A stretch of DNA of 64,000 bases from Winslowiella iniecta (GCF_001267535.1 NZ_JRXE01000021.1:3431-67430); one strand, 5' to 3'. Shown: positions 26,070 through 36,161, numbered from the stretch's first letter. Program-made: numbers and translations. Notes: generated by a model not told the origin, from the sequence alone.

Positions 26070-26152
26070 ATCTATCAGCGTTATGAATTGCCCTGGTGTA
26101 ACGAATTTCATTTGAACGCTTTTCTTTCCCGGCCACTGGCCGGGATTTTTTT
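26070..26152 (+). ncRNA. dsrA: DsrA small regulatory RNA
   Basis: The segment contains CCTGGTGTAACGAATTT (26092-26108), identical to the rpoS-antisense region of E. coli DsrA as I recall it. A 5' ATCAG can pair with CTGGT as in stem 1, and the 3' terminator TCCCGGCC-ACT-GGCCGGGA is followed by seven Ts. DsrA with Hfq activates rpoS translation at low temperature and represses hns. The middle stem differs from E. coli. The 5' end is set by analogy and may shift by about 10 nt. It lies beside yodD, with dsrB and rcsA close by. Confidence 0.8.
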
Positions 26153-26164
26153 ATCCGCGAATCT

Positions 26165-26398
26165 TCAGCGATTCACCTCGCTGATGGAGAAATCGCGGAT
26201 ATCCAGCTCAAAAGCCTCAGCCAGTTCGCTGTAAGAATTATACTGTCTGCCGTTCACGTCTACCCGATGTGCATCCTCATTAGCCACGAACTCCTGGACT
26301 TCGCCCGATGAACGACGCTGAATCGCATCTAACAGTGCTTCGACGTCGATATTGACTTCGCGCTGAACGTTATCACTGTACTCTTTCGCTGTGCCCAT
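26165..26398 (-). CDS. yodD: YodD small stress-associated protein
   Basis: A 77-aa protein with the YodD ends intact: TAKEYSDNVQREVNIDVEALL at the N-terminus and LAEAFELDIRDFSISEVNR at the C-terminus. E. coli YodD is induced by peroxide and acid; its biochemical role is unknown. I start at ATG 26398 (MGTAKEYS); the frame is open five codons further. Convergent with dsrA, stops 12 bp apart. Confidence 0.9.
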   Translation of the reverse strand: MGTAKEYSDNVQREVNIDVEALLDAIQRRSSGEVQEFVANEDAHRVDVNGRQYNSYSELAEAFELDIRDFSISEVNR

Positions 26399-26471
26399 GG
26401 TTGCAACCCTCACAGAGCAAATGTTCTGTCAGTATAGTCGCTGAGCAAAAGGGGAAGGTGGGGGAATTGAC

Positions 26472-26560
26472 AAAAAAAAGCCCGCGCTGCGCGGGCAAAA
26501 ATCCTTGTTACTTTTAGGTTGTCTGCCCCCTTTGGGGGGGAGGCAGTGAGAAAATTTTAA
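26472..26560 (-). ncRNA. Candidate minus-strand small RNA ending in a strong terminator
   Basis: Read on the minus strand, a CTGCC-rich hairpin (26530-26548) is followed by an unstructured AAAAGTAACAAGG segment and GCCCGC-GCAGC-GCGGGC plus seven Ts (26472-26496). No minus-strand gene lies upstream within reach, so the terminator has no obvious mRNA. A TAAAAT -10-like box lies just before the proposed 5' end. Speculative. Confidence 0.3.
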
Positions 26561-26737
26561 CGGCAGTTAATGTCGGAAGTCTCGCGGCGAAATGTTAAGA
26601 AAGTGAAAAGGTTAGGCGTTGTTGCTCACACTTACGATGATTTACATGCTTCGGGCAGCAAAAACAGAGATAAATGCTATCTTTATAAAGAGTTAAAAAT
26701 ATTTTTAATAATTTACGTGTATCTACCAGGAGTCAGT

Positions 26738-26896
26738 ATGGATTTTCTGCGCATTGTCATCGCTATTCTGTTGCCACCACTGGGCGTATTTATGCAGGTT
26801 GGATTTGGCGGCGCGTTTTGGCTAAATATTTTACTGACCCTATGTGGTTATATCCCCGGTATTGTCCATGCGGTATGGGTTATTGCCCGTCGCTAA
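26738..26896 (+). CDS. Pmp3/YqaE-family membrane peptide
   Basis: A 52-aa, two-helix peptide with the Pmp3/UPF0057 pattern: ILLPPLGVFMQVGFGGAFWLN, then ILLTLCGYIPGIVHAVW. AGGAG stands seven bases before ATG 26738. The family is induced by salt and cold and affects membrane potential. The reading frame extends upstream without a plausible start. Likely monocistronic. Confidence 0.88.
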   Translation: MDFLRIVIAILLPPLGVFMQVGFGGAFWLNILLTLCGYIPGIVHAVWVIARR

Positions 26897-26968
26897 CTGC
26901 ATGATCGAGGTCAGGAAAAAAACGGCACAATCGTTTAAACTTCCTCTATTATTCGGGGGAGAAAGCCA

Positions 26969-27166
26969 ATGAAGGTTAATGATCGGGTAACAGTAAAAAC
27001 CGACGGCGGTCCACGTCGTGCTGGCAACGTTCTGGCGGTGGAAGATTTTAGTGAAGGCACTATGTATCTGGTTTCGTTGGATGATTATCCGCTGGGAATC
27101 TGGTTTTTTAACGAACTGGGCCATGAAGACGGTATTTTTGTCGAGCCGCACGACGACACCGTGTAA
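26969..27166 (+). CDS. dsrB: DsrB small protein
   Basis: 65 aa matching E. coli DsrB over nearly all its length ([38 protein letters not shown]). Predicted SH3-like beta barrel; function unknown. dsrB lies between rcsA and yodD in E. coli. Here a chemoreceptor gene has been placed between it and rcsA. Confidence 0.92.
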   Translation: MKVNDRVTVKTDGGPRRAGNVLAVEDFSEGTMYLVSLDDYPLGIWFFNELGHEDGIFVEPHDDTV

Positions 27167-27179
27167 CCACGGCTGCCGA

Positions 27180-27216
27180 AAAACGGGCCTGACTGGCTGT
27201 CAGGCCCGTTTTGTTT
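27180..27216. terminator. Bidirectional terminator between dsrB and the chemoreceptor gene
   Basis: A 12-bp perfect stem AACGGGCCTGAC/GTCAGGCCCGTT with TGGCT loop. A-rich and T-rich flanks allow termination from both sides. Confidence 0.85.
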
Positions 27217-28817
27217 TATTCGGCGCTCAGACGAAACGCCGCCACTGCCTGAGTCAGCCGTGCTGCCTGCTGTTCCAGCGATGCGGCGGCAGCGGACGCT
27301 TCTTCTACCAGCGAGGCGTTTTGCTGCGTCACATTATCCATTTCGGTTACTGCCTGGCTGACCTGCTGAATGCCGCGACTCTGCTCATCGGAGGCGGCGG
27401 CAATTTCCGCCATAATGTCGGTGACGCGGCGTACCGCGTCGACGATTTCGGTCATGGTGTCACCGGCGTGGCCTGCCTGCGTCGATCCTTTACCGATCAG
27501 ATCGACTGATTCCGCGATCAAGCCATCAATCTCTTTTGCCGCCTGCGCACTACGCTGCGCCAGGTTGCGCACTTCACTGGCGACCACCGCAAAACCCCGT
27601 CCTTGTTCACCGGCGCGCGCGGCTTCCACCGCCGCATTTAACGCGAGGATATTGGTCTGGAAAGCGATGCTGTTAATCACGTGCGTAATTTCGGCAATTT
27701 TCCGCGAACTATTGGAAATATTGGTCATTGTGCTGACCACGTCGTTAACAATATCGCCGCCTTCACGGGCTTTACCCGAGGCGTCAGCCGCCAGCTGACT
27801 GGCATGATGAGCATTTTCCGCGTTCTGTTTTACGGTAGCGGTCAGTTGTTCCATGCTGGCGGCGGTCTGTTCCAGCGCGGCGGCTTGCTGTTCGGTGCGG
27901 GAAGAGAGATCGGTGTTGCCCGCCGAAATTTCACCGGAACCCTGATAAATGGCGACGGCACCTTCACGCACGCTACCGACGGTATTCACCAGCGCCAGCT
28001 GCATCGCCTGCAGGTTGCTGCCCAGCATGCCAATTTCATTTCGTCCCCAGTTTTGCAGCGGCGCGGTTAAATCGCCCTGAGCGATCCGTTCAATACGGCC
28101 AACGGCCTGACGCAACGGAGTAATCATCACGCGGCGCAAAAAAATAAAAGTCAGCAGCGTCAGTAATAGCGCCAGTGCAAAGGCAGCGGCCATCATAATA
28201 AAGCCAAGGCGTGCGTGCTGTTGAGCCTGAGTATTAATCGCCTCTGCGCGATCGGTGCGAATCTTAATCGCTTTCAGCAGTACGTCGTTGTACTGGTTAT
28301 CAAGTTTTCGCGTTACATCGGTTTCCTGCGCAATAATCCCCTCGAAACTGCCCTGGCGGGCAGCGTTGAGCATGGGTAACAGCCCCTGATTAATATAAGC
28401 CTCAAAATGCTGTTTCAACGGTGCATCGAGCGCGAGGTCTGCGGCGGTTTTATCGGGACGATTGCGGTAGATAAGGAAATTATCCTGCGCCTGCTTAATT
28501 CGTTTATCGCTGGCGGCCAGATTGGCTTTGAACTCATCCATTTCACCTATTCGCGCAGCAGCACCGGCATGAATGACATTCAGGCGTGCCGTGCGCAAAT
28601 GATTGGAGCTATTGGATATTGCCATGCGGATTTGAATTTCCTGCGTAGCGTCATTCAATGACTGGTTACTTTTAATCAGAAAATAGCTCGACAGGCCGAT
28701 ACACAGCGCAAAAAGCAGCAGAATTGCGCCAAAGATGACGGCAAATAGCGGAACCAGGCGCAGATGTTGCCAGAAACTTAATCGGCTATGTTCGCCAATG
28801 GGGGGGGTAGCTTTCAT
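27216..28817 (-). CDS. Methyl-accepting chemotaxis protein
   Basis: A 533-aa Tar/Tsr-topology receptor: membrane helix near 20-42, a periplasmic four-helix (TarH-like) sensor, a second helix near 200, HAMP and a long signalling coiled coil. The tip [47 protein letters not shown] is canonical. The C-terminus lacks the NWETF pentapeptide, so methylation would rely on other receptors. The ligand cannot be read. A sigma-28 promoter lies upstream. It interrupts the E. coli-like rcsA-dsrB neighbourhood. Confidence 0.93.
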   Translation of the reverse strand: MKATPPIGEHSRLSFWQHLRLVPLFAVIFGAILLLFALCIGLSSYFLIKSNQSLNDATQEIQIRMAISNSSNHLRTARLNVIHAGAAARIGEMDEFKANLAASDKRIKQAQDNFLIYRNRPDKTAADLALDAPLKQHFEAYINQGLLPMLNAARQGSFEGIIAQETDVTRKLDNQYNDVLLKAIKIRTDRAEAINTQAQQHARLGFIMMAAAFALALLLTLLTFIFLRRVMITPLRQAVGRIERIAQGDLTAPLQNWGRNEIGMLGSNLQAMQLALVNTVGSVREGAVAIYQGSGEISAGNTDLSSRTEQQAAALEQTAASMEQLTATVKQNAENAHHASQLAADASGKAREGGDIVNDVVSTMTNISNSSRKIAEITHVINSIAFQTNILALNAAVEAARAGEQGRGFAVVASEVRNLAQRSAQAAKEIDGLIAESVDLIGKGSTQAGHAGDTMTEIVDAVRRVTDIMAEIAAASDEQSRGIQQVSQAVTEMDNVTQQNASLVEEASAAAASLEQQAARLTQAVAAFRLSAE

Positions 28818-28872
28818 ATTCTGTTGCTCTCTGTCAGATGTAGGGCGAAGCAGTGCTCCGGTATCGATCTGA

Positions 28873-28899
28873 ACATCGGCAAACTGACGAAAACAATTA
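28873..28899 (-). promoter_or_regulatory. Sigma-28 (FliA) promoter of the chemoreceptor gene
   Basis: On the minus strand TAAT, 15 bases, then GCCGATGT. This matches TAAA-N15-GCCGATAA with three changes and exact spacing, about 55 bp before the start codon. Confidence 0.6.
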
Positions 28900-28950
28900 G
28901 CGATAAGAATGGGATCGCTGTCGCAGAATTGACAGTAAGGAGCAAATAAA

Positions 28951-28976
28951 AAAAGGCCGGTATCGACCGGCCTTTT
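28951..28976 (-). terminator. Terminator of rcsA
   Basis: Stem AAAAGGCCGGT/ACCGGCCTTTT with an ATCG loop, followed on the minus strand by more Ts; 11 bp after the rcsA stop. Confidence 0.88.
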
Positions 28977-28986
28977 CCTGGGGTGA

Positions 28987-29622
28987 TTATCTCACGTTGA
29001 CATAAATACCCGAGGTGACATTATCAGTTAATCGGACAACATGATAAATAACTTGCTTGTTATGCGTTTTAATTTTTCGCTTGATATTACCTTTGTGCGA
29101 TGAAACTGTTTTCGCTTTAATTTGCATCTTGTCGGAGATTTGTATCGTGTCGTGACCGGACATCCACATTTTCAGCATATTTGATTCGGTCTGGCTTAAT
29201 GTTAATGGATGAACTTCAGGGCCGGATGTAATACGATTTGGGGTGTTAAGTCTCTTTTGCAAATAGGTACTAAGCAGATGATCCAGTACGGCTGGTTTGA
29301 TCGATTTTGAGGTGATAATCAAGTTCTTACGAACATAAAGGTATTCCTCAAAATGAATATTCGAGATAGCCATAAAGATGAAAAAGAGTGTATCAGGGTG
29401 CTGCATCAGGATATTTCGGATACGCTGGCTGGCATCAGGTTCGTGTATAAAACACTCTTCATTGATAAAAACAATGCCGGGTTTAACCTGTTGGCACTTA
29501 TTATGAAGCTGATCGATATCGTTGACCGAAGAGATATTTTTCTTCTTAACTCCCTTTACAGCCATATAGTCCATCAGACCTAGCCTTGTGTAGCTGCATG
29601 AATCCATAATAATCGTTGGCAT
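28987..29622 (-). CDS. rcsA: RcsA, LuxR-type co-regulator of capsule synthesis
   Basis: RcsA dimerises with RcsB to activate exopolysaccharide (colanic acid, stewartan or amylovoran type) genes and repress flagellar genes. The 211-aa protein has a receiver-like N-terminal domain and a C-terminal LuxR/FixJ helix-turn-helix ([45 protein letters not shown]). I start at ATG 29622 (MPTIIMDSC). RcsAB-like boxes upstream suggest autoregulation. In E. coli it is stabilised by dsrA acting through H-NS and degraded by Lon. Confidence 0.95.
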   Translation of the reverse strand: MPTIIMDSCSYTRLGLMDYMAVKGVKKKNISSVNDIDQLHNKCQQVKPGIVFINEECFIHEPDASQRIRNILMQHPDTLFFIFMAISNIHFEEYLYVRKNLIITSKSIKPAVLDHLLSTYLQKRLNTPNRITSGPEVHPLTLSQTESNMLKMWMSGHDTIQISDKMQIKAKTVSSHKGNIKRKIKTHNKQVIYHVVRLTDNVTSGIYVNVR

Positions 29623-30276
29623 GTTAGCGACCCTCACCAAATTGTTATCCGTTAAATCAACGATGAATTACGCGTATCGCGGTACGAAAAAGATTGCCTG
29701 GCACAATTTTTTTATTGTTTACGAACTACCCGTGAGCAGACCGATGTTTTGCTCAGGCTAACGACTCATCCTTGCTGATCACCGCGTAGTTTGAGTTTGG
29801 GAGATGAAGCTATGTTTTACTAAATGCAGTGAAGCAGTGTGGGTCGGAACGACCGGCGGCAGTTTGCCACCATACTACTCGAACTGCAATATTTCATTAC
29901 ATTGCCACTATCACCCAGAATCGGTCAATTTCTGATAAGATAATTCCTAAAATGATTTATTGCACGAATGTTTTGTGTACCTGGGAGTGTTGACAATGCC
30001 GCAAAAACCATTTTAAGACAAGAAAAAAAAACTCAATTTAAAAAGGCTTAAAAAACATTCATTTGCGCTATTTTTCATCAACACGCACGCGCCAGGGTGC
30101 TGTAAGACAGCTTTTTTAAAATACGCGAAATGCCGTTTGATAAGAATAGTTTTCATTTGAAAGCGGGATTTATAAGAATTTCCTTAGTGAAATTCTGATA
30201 AACAGTAGTCAGAAAATACGCAGATAGGTTTTGAATGCTTAAGTTAATTTAAGCGATTGTTTAGCAGGGTTAATGT
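29623..30276 (-). promoter_or_regulatory. Long AT-rich rcsA upstream region
   Basis: About 650 bp between fliR and rcsA carry no gene. The region is AT-rich with A- and T-tracts (30001-30060, 30111-30200), the type of DNA bound by H-NS, which silences rcsA in E. coli. Three RcsAB-box-like motifs occur in it, the best at 29936. Confidence 0.55.
29936..29949 (-). promoter_or_regulatory. RcsAB box upstream of rcsA
   Basis: TAAGATAATTCCTA matches the RcsAB consensus TAAGAATATTCCTA at 12 of 14 positions. A second, weaker match TAAGAATTTCCTTA is at 30173-30186, and a TAAGAATAGTTTTC half-like site is at 30141. Confidence 0.6.
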
Positions 30277-31062
30277 TTATGAGTGGGGCATTTCAGAAAG
30301 TATGTCAGAAAGTAAATCAAACACTTCACTGAACAAATGCTCGCAGAACGGAGCCAGCAGCGGCATCATAATGCCCATGGTCAGGATGCCAATTGATAAG
30401 GTAATCGGAAAGCCAATCGCGAAAACTGACAACTGAGGTGAAACGCGGTTTAACAAACCCAGCGCCATATTAAGCGTCAGTAACAGCGTGATTAACGGCA
30501 ACGCCAACATCATGCCGTTAAGGAAAATTAATCCCCCGGCTTTGGTCAGTGCCAGAAAAGCGTTGGCATTTAGCGGATCGCCACCGATCGGCAGGGTATG
30601 AAAGCTGTCAGCCAGCAAAGAGATCAGCCAAAGGTGACCGTTAAAACTGAGAAACAGTAGCATGGCCAGCATATCGAGAAAGCGGGCCAATACTGGCATA
30701 TTCAGGCGACTCCCTGGATCAAAAAAGGTCGCGAAGGATAATCCCATCTGTAAGCCAATCACTTCACCCGCAGTGCGCACCGCCGCAAAAGCAAACTGCA
30801 TGGTAAAGCCAAGGGCGATGCCGATCAGCATCTGCTGGATCAGTAGCCAAAACCCGCCGACAGAAAATAGCGTCACCTGGGTAGCCGGTAACGTCGGCAC
30901 CAATAACCAGGTGATCATAAAGGCCAGCCCCACTTTCACTTTGCGGCTGATCGAGCGCTCACTGAGAATCGGTGCGGTGGCGATCAGTGCCAACACCCGC
31001 GCCATTGGCCAGAAGAATTGACTGAGCCAGAACATCAGCTGACTGCTGTCGAAAGTGATCAT
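30277..31062 (-). CDS. fliR: FliR, flagellar export apparatus protein
   Basis: 261-aa inner-membrane protein with about six helices. It forms the export gate with FliP and FliQ inside the MS ring. The N-terminal [19 protein letters not shown] and the central [26 protein letters not shown] are typical. Last gene of fliLMNOPQR; its start codon shares a base with the fliQ stop region. Confidence 0.96.
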   Translation of the reverse strand: MITFDSSQLMFWLSQFFWPMARVLALIATAPILSERSISRKVKVGLAFMITWLLVPTLPATQVTLFSVGGFWLLIQQMLIGIALGFTMQFAFAAVRTAGEVIGLQMGLSFATFFDPGSRLNMPVLARFLDMLAMLLFLSFNGHLWLISLLADSFHTLPIGGDPLNANAFLALTKAGGLIFLNGMMLALPLITLLLTLNMALGLLNRVSPQLSVFAIGFPITLSIGILTMGIMMPLLAPFCEHLFSEVFDLLSDILSEMPHS

Positions 31063-31331
31063 CAGCCGATGAGATACGGCAGGTTATTGAACAGGGTGCG
31101 CATATAGTCAAGGATCAGACTGAGCATCCATGGCCCGGCGATCACTGCGGTGGCAGCCACGGCAAGAATTTTGGGGATAAACGACAGTGTCTGTTCGTTG
31201 ATCTGGGTCGCGGCTTGCAGCAGGCTGATAAGCAGGCCGCTAATCAGTGCGGCCAGCAGCAACGGGGCGGCCATTGCCAGCGCGACTTTCATGGCTTCCT
31301 GGCCAAGAACCATTACCGATTCAGGTGTCAA
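31062..31331 (-). CDS. fliQ: FliQ, flagellar export apparatus protein
   Basis: 89 aa with two membrane helices, [18 protein letters not shown] then [20 protein letters not shown], the invariant FliQ/SctS pattern. Four copies complete the FliPQR gate. It overlaps fliR by one base and stands 47 bp after fliP. Confidence 0.96.
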   Translation of the reverse strand: MTPESVMVLGQEAMKVALAMAAPLLLAALISGLLISLLQAATQINEQTLSFIPKILAVAATAVIAGPWMLSLILDYMRTLFNNLPYLIG

Positions 31332-31349
31332 TTTTGCATTTCCTGGTCG

Positions 31350-31371
31350 TAGGAGCGACGTGTCGCCGTCC
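31350..31371. repeat. Short palindrome between fliP and fliQ
   Basis: GGAGCGAC-GT-GTCGCCGTCC is a compact inverted repeat in the only sizeable gap of the fliL operon. It may modulate mRNA processing or belong to a dispersed palindrome family. Confidence 0.35.
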
Positions 31372-31378
31372 GTTAATA

Positions 31379-32113
31379 TTAAGAATAAAAACTTTGCGCC
31401 AGCGAGCTGACCAGCAGTTGCCAGCCATCGACCAGCACAAATAACATCAGCTTAAATGGTAGCGAGATGGTCGCCGGTGGCACCATCATCATCCCCAGCG
31501 CCATCAGCACGCTGGCGACCACTAAATCGATAATCAGAAACGGAATAAAGACGGTGAAACCTATCTGGAAGGCAGTTTTCAGTTCGCTGGTGACATAGGC
31601 CGGCAACAGAATACGCATCGGCACCGCTTCGGGACCGGCAATCGGTGGGGTATTCGCCAGGCGGGCAAATAACGCCAGATCCGCTTCGCGCGTCTGACGC
31701 AGCATAAATTCTCGCAGCGGCTGTACACCCTTATCAATCGCCACTTCCATACTGATCTTGTCCTCACTAAAGGGCAGATAAGCATCCTGATAAATTTTGT
31801 CGAATACCGGCGCCATAATAAAAAAGGTCAAAAACAGCGCCAGGCCGAGCATCACCTGGTTTGGCGGCGCTGACGGGGTGCCGAGTGCGTTACGCAACAG
31901 GCCAAAGACAATAATGATGCGGGTGAAACTGGTCATCATCAGCAAGATCGCCGGCAAAAAAGTCAGCGAAGTGATAAATACCAGCGTCTGCACCGGTAGC
32001 GACCAGCTTTGTCCGCCATTGGCCAGCGGCTGACTGACCAAACCCGGAAGCTGGGCATGCACCGCAGGTGTCAGCAGTAACAGTGGCAACAGCGATAACA
32101 GTCGACGAATCAT
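31379..32113 (-). CDS. fliP: FliP, flagellar export apparatus protein
   Basis: 244 aa with a cleavable-type signal sequence ([16 protein letters not shown]), then four membrane helices and the FliP signatures [27 protein letters not shown] and [44 protein letters not shown]. Core of the export gate. Overlaps fliO by four bases. Confidence 0.97.
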   Translation of the reverse strand: MIRRLLSLLPLLLLTPAVHAQLPGLVSQPLANGGQSWSLPVQTLVFITSLTFLPAILLMMTSFTRIIIVFGLLRNALGTPSAPPNQVMLGLALFLTFFIMAPVFDKIYQDAYLPFSEDKISMEVAIDKGVQPLREFMLRQTREADLALFARLANTPPIAGPEAVPMRILLPAYVTSELKTAFQIGFTVFIPFLIIDLVVASVLMALGMMMVPPATISLPFKLMLFVLVDGWQLLVSSLAQSFYS

Positions 32114-32505
32114 TGCGGTTTTCCGGAGCGTTTCAGTAACGTCTGTAACAGGTGACGAAAGTCTGCCGTCGCCACAGGCGCAGGCGGTGAGTCCGACGTT
32201 TTTGGCGGCAGGGTGTGCAGATGGGTAATATTTTGCGCGGTGACACCCAGCACCAGACGTGCGTCCTCGATATCAACAATCACGACGCGCTCACGCTGAC
32301 CGATACTCACGCTGGCGCTGACATTCAGCGACTGCGAGCTGACGCGCTTGGGCGCAAAGCCACAACGACGCGCCAGCCAGGCGCAGGCGAGGATCAGTAA
32401 TACAATCAAAGCCAGCACCGAGCTGACCTGCGTCAGCATCGAACCCGCGGAAGCCACGGGGGGAGAAGGCGGTATGGATTGAAGCGGCTGGGTGCTGCTG
32501 TTCAT
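32110..32505 (-). CDS. fliO: FliO, flagellar export apparatus assembly factor
   Basis: 131 aa with one membrane helix ([25 protein letters not shown]) and a cytoplasmic region containing [26 protein letters not shown] strands. FliO stabilises FliP during gate assembly. It directly abuts fliN (adjacent stop and start). Confidence 0.93.
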   Translation of the reverse strand: MNSSTQPLQSIPPSPPVASAGSMLTQVSSVLALIVLLILACAWLARRCGFAPKRVSSQSLNVSASVSIGQRERVVIVDIEDARLVLGVTAQNITHLHTLPPKTSDSPPAPVATADFRHLLQTLLKRSGKPQ

Positions 32506-32916
32506 TTATCGGCTCAGACGACGCATACGTTCAGACGGGGTGATAATATCGGTGATACGCACACCGTATTTATCCGCCACCACCACCACTTCGCCCTGGG
32601 CGATCAGATAGCCGTTAATCAGGATATCCAGCGGCTCACCGGCCAGCCCATCCAGCGCCACCACCGAACCTTGCGACAGGCGCAGCAGTTCTTTTATCGT
32701 CATCTTGGTGCGGCCCAGCTCCACGGTCAGCTTGACCGGGATATCCATAATCAGGTCGATATCCTGTAACGAACCGGCAATATCATTGTTTTCAAATGAC
32801 TTAAACACGTTGTCCGTTGACGGTGAGCTGGCGGATGCCGCTTGCTCATTCATCGCCTCAGCCCACAGATCGTCCGCAGACGCGTTATCGTCGGACGGTT
32901 TGTTACTGTCAGTCAT
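32506..32916 (-). CDS. fliN: FliN, flagellar motor switch C-ring protein
   Basis: 136 aa with the C-terminal SpoA domain (DIPVKLTVELGRTKMTIKELLRLSQGSVVALDGLAGEPLDILINGYLIAQGEVVV). It forms the lower C-ring with FliM and docks FliH. Start at ATG 32916 (MTDSNKPS), overlapping the end of fliM by eight bases. Confidence 0.96.
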   Translation of the reverse strand: MTDSNKPSDDNASADDLWAEAMNEQAASASSPSTDNVFKSFENNDIAGSLQDIDLIMDIPVKLTVELGRTKMTIKELLRLSQGSVVALDGLAGEPLDILINGYLIAQGEVVVVADKYGVRITDIITPSERMRRLSR

Positions 32917-33916
32917 GGGCCTGTTCCTCATTCAGCGAGTTCAAAATTGGATTAATCAAATGTTCCACACGTAGCGCATATTGGCCGTTCAGCGTGCCAT
33001 ATTGGCTGGTTAACACCGGTACGCCATCGACGTGGGCAAGAATACGGTCGGGCTTTTCAATCGGCAGCACGTCACCGGGTTTCAGTTGCAGAATGCGCGA
33101 CAGGCGCAATGAAACATCGGCAAAGTTAGCCACTAACTCCAGCTCCGAGTGTTGCACCTGTTTAACCAGCGTTTCACGCCAGCTCTGATCTTCCTGGCGC
33201 GAGTTCTCCAGCGGCGGGTTGACCAGCAACTCGCGCAGCGGCTCAATCATGCTGAACGGAATACAGATATTAAATTCACCGACCAGGTTACCAATCTCCA
33301 CCTGAAAAGGCGTCGTCACCACAATGTCATTCGGCGAAGTGGTGATATTGGTAAATTTCACCTGCATTTCTGAGCGCACATACTCCACTTCCAGCGGGTA
33401 GATCGCTTTCCAGGCGTCGCTATAGCCATCCAGCGCCAGCTTCAGCATGCGACGAATGACGCGCTGCTCGGTGTGGGTAAATTCGCGACCTTCAACCTTG
33501 GTCGGGAAGCGGCCATCCCCACCAAACAGGTTATCCACCGCGATAAACACCAGTGCTGGTGAGAAAACAAACAGTGCCGTGCCGCGTAGCGGTTTCAGGT
33601 GGATCAGGTTCAGGTTGGTCGGCACCGGCAGGTTGCGGGCAAATTCATGATAAGGCTGAATTTTAATCGCACCAACGCTGATATCCGGGCTGCGGCGCAG
33701 CAGATTGAACAACCCCATACGAAACTGACGTGCGAAGCGTTCATTGATGATTTCCAGCGCCTGTAAGCGTTCGCGCACCACACGACGCTGGGTGTTGGGA
33801 TCGTAGGGGCGAATATCGCTTTCGCCCAAACCTTTAACTTTTTCGTCTTCCGCACTGTCGCTGTCGCCGTTAAGCAACGCGTCGATTTCAGCCTGGGAAA
33901 GAATGCTATCGCCCAT
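32909..33916 (-). CDS. fliM: FliM, flagellar motor switch protein
   Basis: 335 aa. The N-terminal GDSILSQAEIDALLNG is the CheY-P binding segment, followed by the CheC-like middle domain and a C-terminal SpoA domain. It controls rotation direction. I start at ATG 33916 as in E. coli; an in-frame ATG lies three codons earlier. The start region lies at the end of fliL, indicating translational coupling. Confidence 0.96.
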   Translation of the reverse strand: MGDSILSQAEIDALLNGDSDSAEDEKVKGLGESDIRPYDPNTQRRVVRERLQALEIINERFARQFRMGLFNLLRRSPDISVGAIKIQPYHEFARNLPVPTNLNLIHLKPLRGTALFVFSPALVFIAVDNLFGGDGRFPTKVEGREFTHTEQRVIRRMLKLALDGYSDAWKAIYPLEVEYVRSEMQVKFTNITTSPNDIVVTTPFQVEIGNLVGEFNICIPFSMIEPLRELLVNPPLENSRQEDQSWRETLVKQVQHSELELVANFADVSLRLSRILQLKPGDVLPIEKPDRILAHVDGVPVLTSQYGTLNGQYALRVEHLINPILNSLNEEQAHD

Positions 33917-33921
33917 CAGAT

Positions 33922-34407
33922 TCACCTCAAAATGAAGGCGGTAAACAGGACGTCGTTTACCCCCTGCGGAGGTTGACCTTTAACCAGCGGAGGCGCCAGC
34001 ACCTGTTTGATCTGCGTGATCAGATCCTGCTTGCCCTGTTCACTTACCAGCATTGATGCATTCTGGCGCGAAAGCAGCAGCAGTAACCGACTACGGATCT
34101 CAGGCAGATAGTCGTTCATGCGGCGACGTGTCTCTTCATCGGGCAGACGCAGGGTAAAGCCTACATACAGCACGCGATCGGGATCGTTATCGGCATTGAC
34201 CAGGTTAACCGTAAAAGTATCAAGAGCAAAAAACACGGGTGCGGCTGGTGGTTCCTGTTTTGCCGTGGTTTCTGTGGCATCGGCAGGTTTTTTCATCATT
34301 CGCCAGACTGCATAGCCTGCCACGCTGCAAGCGGCCACGGTGAGAACCAGTAACAGCGGGATCATTATTGAACGTTTGCGGCCTTTGGCTTTCGCGTTAT
34401 CAGACAT
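33922..34407 (-). CDS. fliL: FliL, flagellar basal-body-associated protein
   Basis: 161 aa with one N-terminal membrane helix ([22 protein letters not shown]) and a periplasmic SPFH-like domain ([30 protein letters not shown]). FliL surrounds the stator and supports torque. First gene of fliLMNOPQR, with 132 bp before it for a promoter distinct from fliK. Confidence 0.95.
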   Translation of the reverse strand: MSDNAKAKGRKRSIMIPLLLVLTVAACSVAGYAVWRMMKKPADATETTAKQEPPAAPVFFALDTFTVNLVNADNDPDRVLYVGFTLRLPDEETRRRMNDYLPEIRSRLLLLLSRQNASMLVSEQGKQDLITQIKQVLAPPLVKGQPPQGVNDVLFTAFILR

Positions 34408-34539
34408 TTTTGCAGTAACTTCCTGTGAATTATGGGGGCGACGCCAGCCGGCGAGCCAGGTCAGATTATCCCGCGTCTCTCGCCGTTCAATAGGAAGAAA
34501 AGACGCGAGTTTTGCTATTACCTTCTGCGTTTGCCGCGA

Positions 34540-35718
34540 TCAGGCGAAAATATCAACAGCACTGCTGCCGATCGCGCGCGCCTGAAGGACGGCCGGGACA
34601 ACAATTGGCGTGATCTCGTTATCATTATCTCGCGCATCGGCAAAGTTGTTGTTGCCGTCACTTCGTGACTGCTGCTGCCCACCGAAAGAGTGGCTCTGGG
34701 CAAAGGCATCACTGCTGACATTGCTCTGCGCGAGATTGATTCCGCTCTCCGCCAGCGCCGTGCGCAGCTGCGGCATCGCCGCCTCCAGCGCGGCGCGTAC
34801 CTGGCTGTGACCCGAAACCATATTCAGCTGCGCCTGGTCGTTATCCAGCTTCAGGCTGATTTGAATCGAGCCAAGATCCTGCGGATGCAGGTGTAACTCG
34901 GCATTCTGCTGGCCGTTGCGGCTGAACATCACCACTTGCTGGCTCAGTGCCTGCTGCCACTCCGGGCTGCCCAGCTGCGAATTCAGCTGCGGCGTGGCCG
35001 GTGCCATTACGCTGGCATTTGCCACTGGCGTCAGCGGCGCGCTGGCTGCGCTAAGAGTGGGAGTCAGCGGCGAGGTGGCCGACTGATTCGCTCCTGTGTC
35101 ATCTTTACTGACGCTGCTTAACGCCTGCTGGAATGCAGAACTGGCCGACAGGCTGGCGCGGCTCTCCGTGGCGGGCTGCTCGGTGGTGCTGTGACTGTTC
35201 AGGCTGCTGAGTATCGCGTTTAAGCCGTTCTGCTTGCTGCCGTTAGCGTTATCACTGTCTGTCGCACCGCTGAGATCGCTGTTTTTCACCGTGCTGATAA
35301 CCGGCTGAACCGGCGTCTGTGGCAGCATGGCAAACAGTGCCTGTAATGCCTGTTTATCGCTGTCGCTTAAATCTGCGGGCTGAAGCTTTTCTTTATCATC
35401 GGCGGATTCTGGCTGGCCTTTAACCTTTTCCGTTTGTAGCAGTGCGTTTAATGCTTCCGGCTTATCCAGCGCGGCGAGCAGGGCACTGAGTTCGCTGGCA
35501 GGAAGCGACTTATCATTGGCACTCGGCTGCGCGGGCAGTTCGGCGGTTTCACCAGAAACGCTGCCAGATTGCTGGGCCAGCGTTAACAGATGGTTGCCTA
35601 ACAGGGTTAAAAACGCCTGCGGCATCGTGCCGGAGGCGGAAGAGTGGTCGCCGGCCGCGGAGAGTTCCACACTGTTATCGGCGGTGACGGCAGTCGGAAG
35701 TGTTGGCAGCGTAATCAT
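34540..35718 (-). CDS. fliK: FliK, flagellar hook-length control protein
   Basis: 392 aa. A long Ser/Thr/Gln/Ala-rich low-complexity ruler precedes the compact C-terminal domain (about 270-350: [52 protein letters not shown]). That domain switches FlhB specificity from hook to filament export. As is common for FliK the N-terminal part is poorly conserved. Overlaps fliJ by four bases. Confidence 0.92.
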   Translation of the reverse strand: MITLPTLPTAVTADNSVELSAAGDHSSASGTMPQAFLTLLGNHLLTLAQQSGSVSGETAELPAQPSANDKSLPASELSALLAALDKPEALNALLQTEKVKGQPESADDKEKLQPADLSDSDKQALQALFAMLPQTPVQPVISTVKNSDLSGATDSDNANGSKQNGLNAILSSLNSHSTTEQPATESRASLSASSAFQQALSSVSKDDTGANQSATSPLTPTLSAASAPLTPVANASVMAPATPQLNSQLGSPEWQQALSQQVVMFSRNGQQNAELHLHPQDLGSIQISLKLDNDQAQLNMVSGHSQVRAALEAAMPQLRTALAESGINLAQSNVSSDAFAQSHSFGGQQQSRSDGNNNFADARDNDNEITPIVVPAVLQARAIGSSAVDIFA

Positions 35719-36161
35719 TCGCCTTTCCTCAATGATGCCCGTTGGGCAAATTCATCCATCCGTTTCTGATCGAGACGGTTTTCTTGTCGTAATGCAGTGG
35801 CCAGTGCGCGGCTTTGCAGGGTTTCATAGGCGTGAAGCCGCTGCTGTTTATCGCGCCAGAAGCGTAAAGCCTGCTCCACTTTGCCGTTCCACTGCGCCAG
35901 CTGATGGCGATGCTGCTCAATCGCTTTTTCCAGCGTCAGGATAAACTGGTGATAGTTATGCCAGCGGGTGCTGGCGATACCCGATGACATGCCATGGTTA
36001 AGCTGGTTGCGATATTCATGCTGGTAGTCGAGCAGCATGGAGAGTTGTTCGTCGGCCTGCTGATGCGCGCGCCGCACAGCGCCTAACTGCTGCGCGGCTT
36101 TCTCAACCTCTTTTTGCGCCAGATCGCGCAGTGTCTCAATCGCGGTGTTTTGTTTCGCCAT
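35715..36161 (-). CDS. fliJ: FliJ, flagellar export ATPase stalk/chaperone escort
   Basis: 148 aa, almost entirely a helical coiled coil rich in Gln, Glu and Lys ([28 protein letters not shown]-type repeats). It inserts into the FliI hexamer and contacts FlhA. Starts 57 bp after fliI. Confidence 0.92.
   Translation of the reverse strand: MAKQNTAIETLRDLAQKEVEKAAQQLGAVRRAHQQADEQLSMLLDYQHEYRNQLNHGMSSGIASTRWHNYHQFILTLEKAIEQHRHQLAQWNGKVEQALRFWRDKQQRLHAYETLQSRALATALRQENRLDQKRMDEFAQRASLRKGE

Noticed and set aside
27018..27509. 163-codon plus-strand frame overlapping dsrB and the chemoreceptor end
   Set aside because: It crosses a strong bidirectional terminator and overlaps two real genes in other frames.
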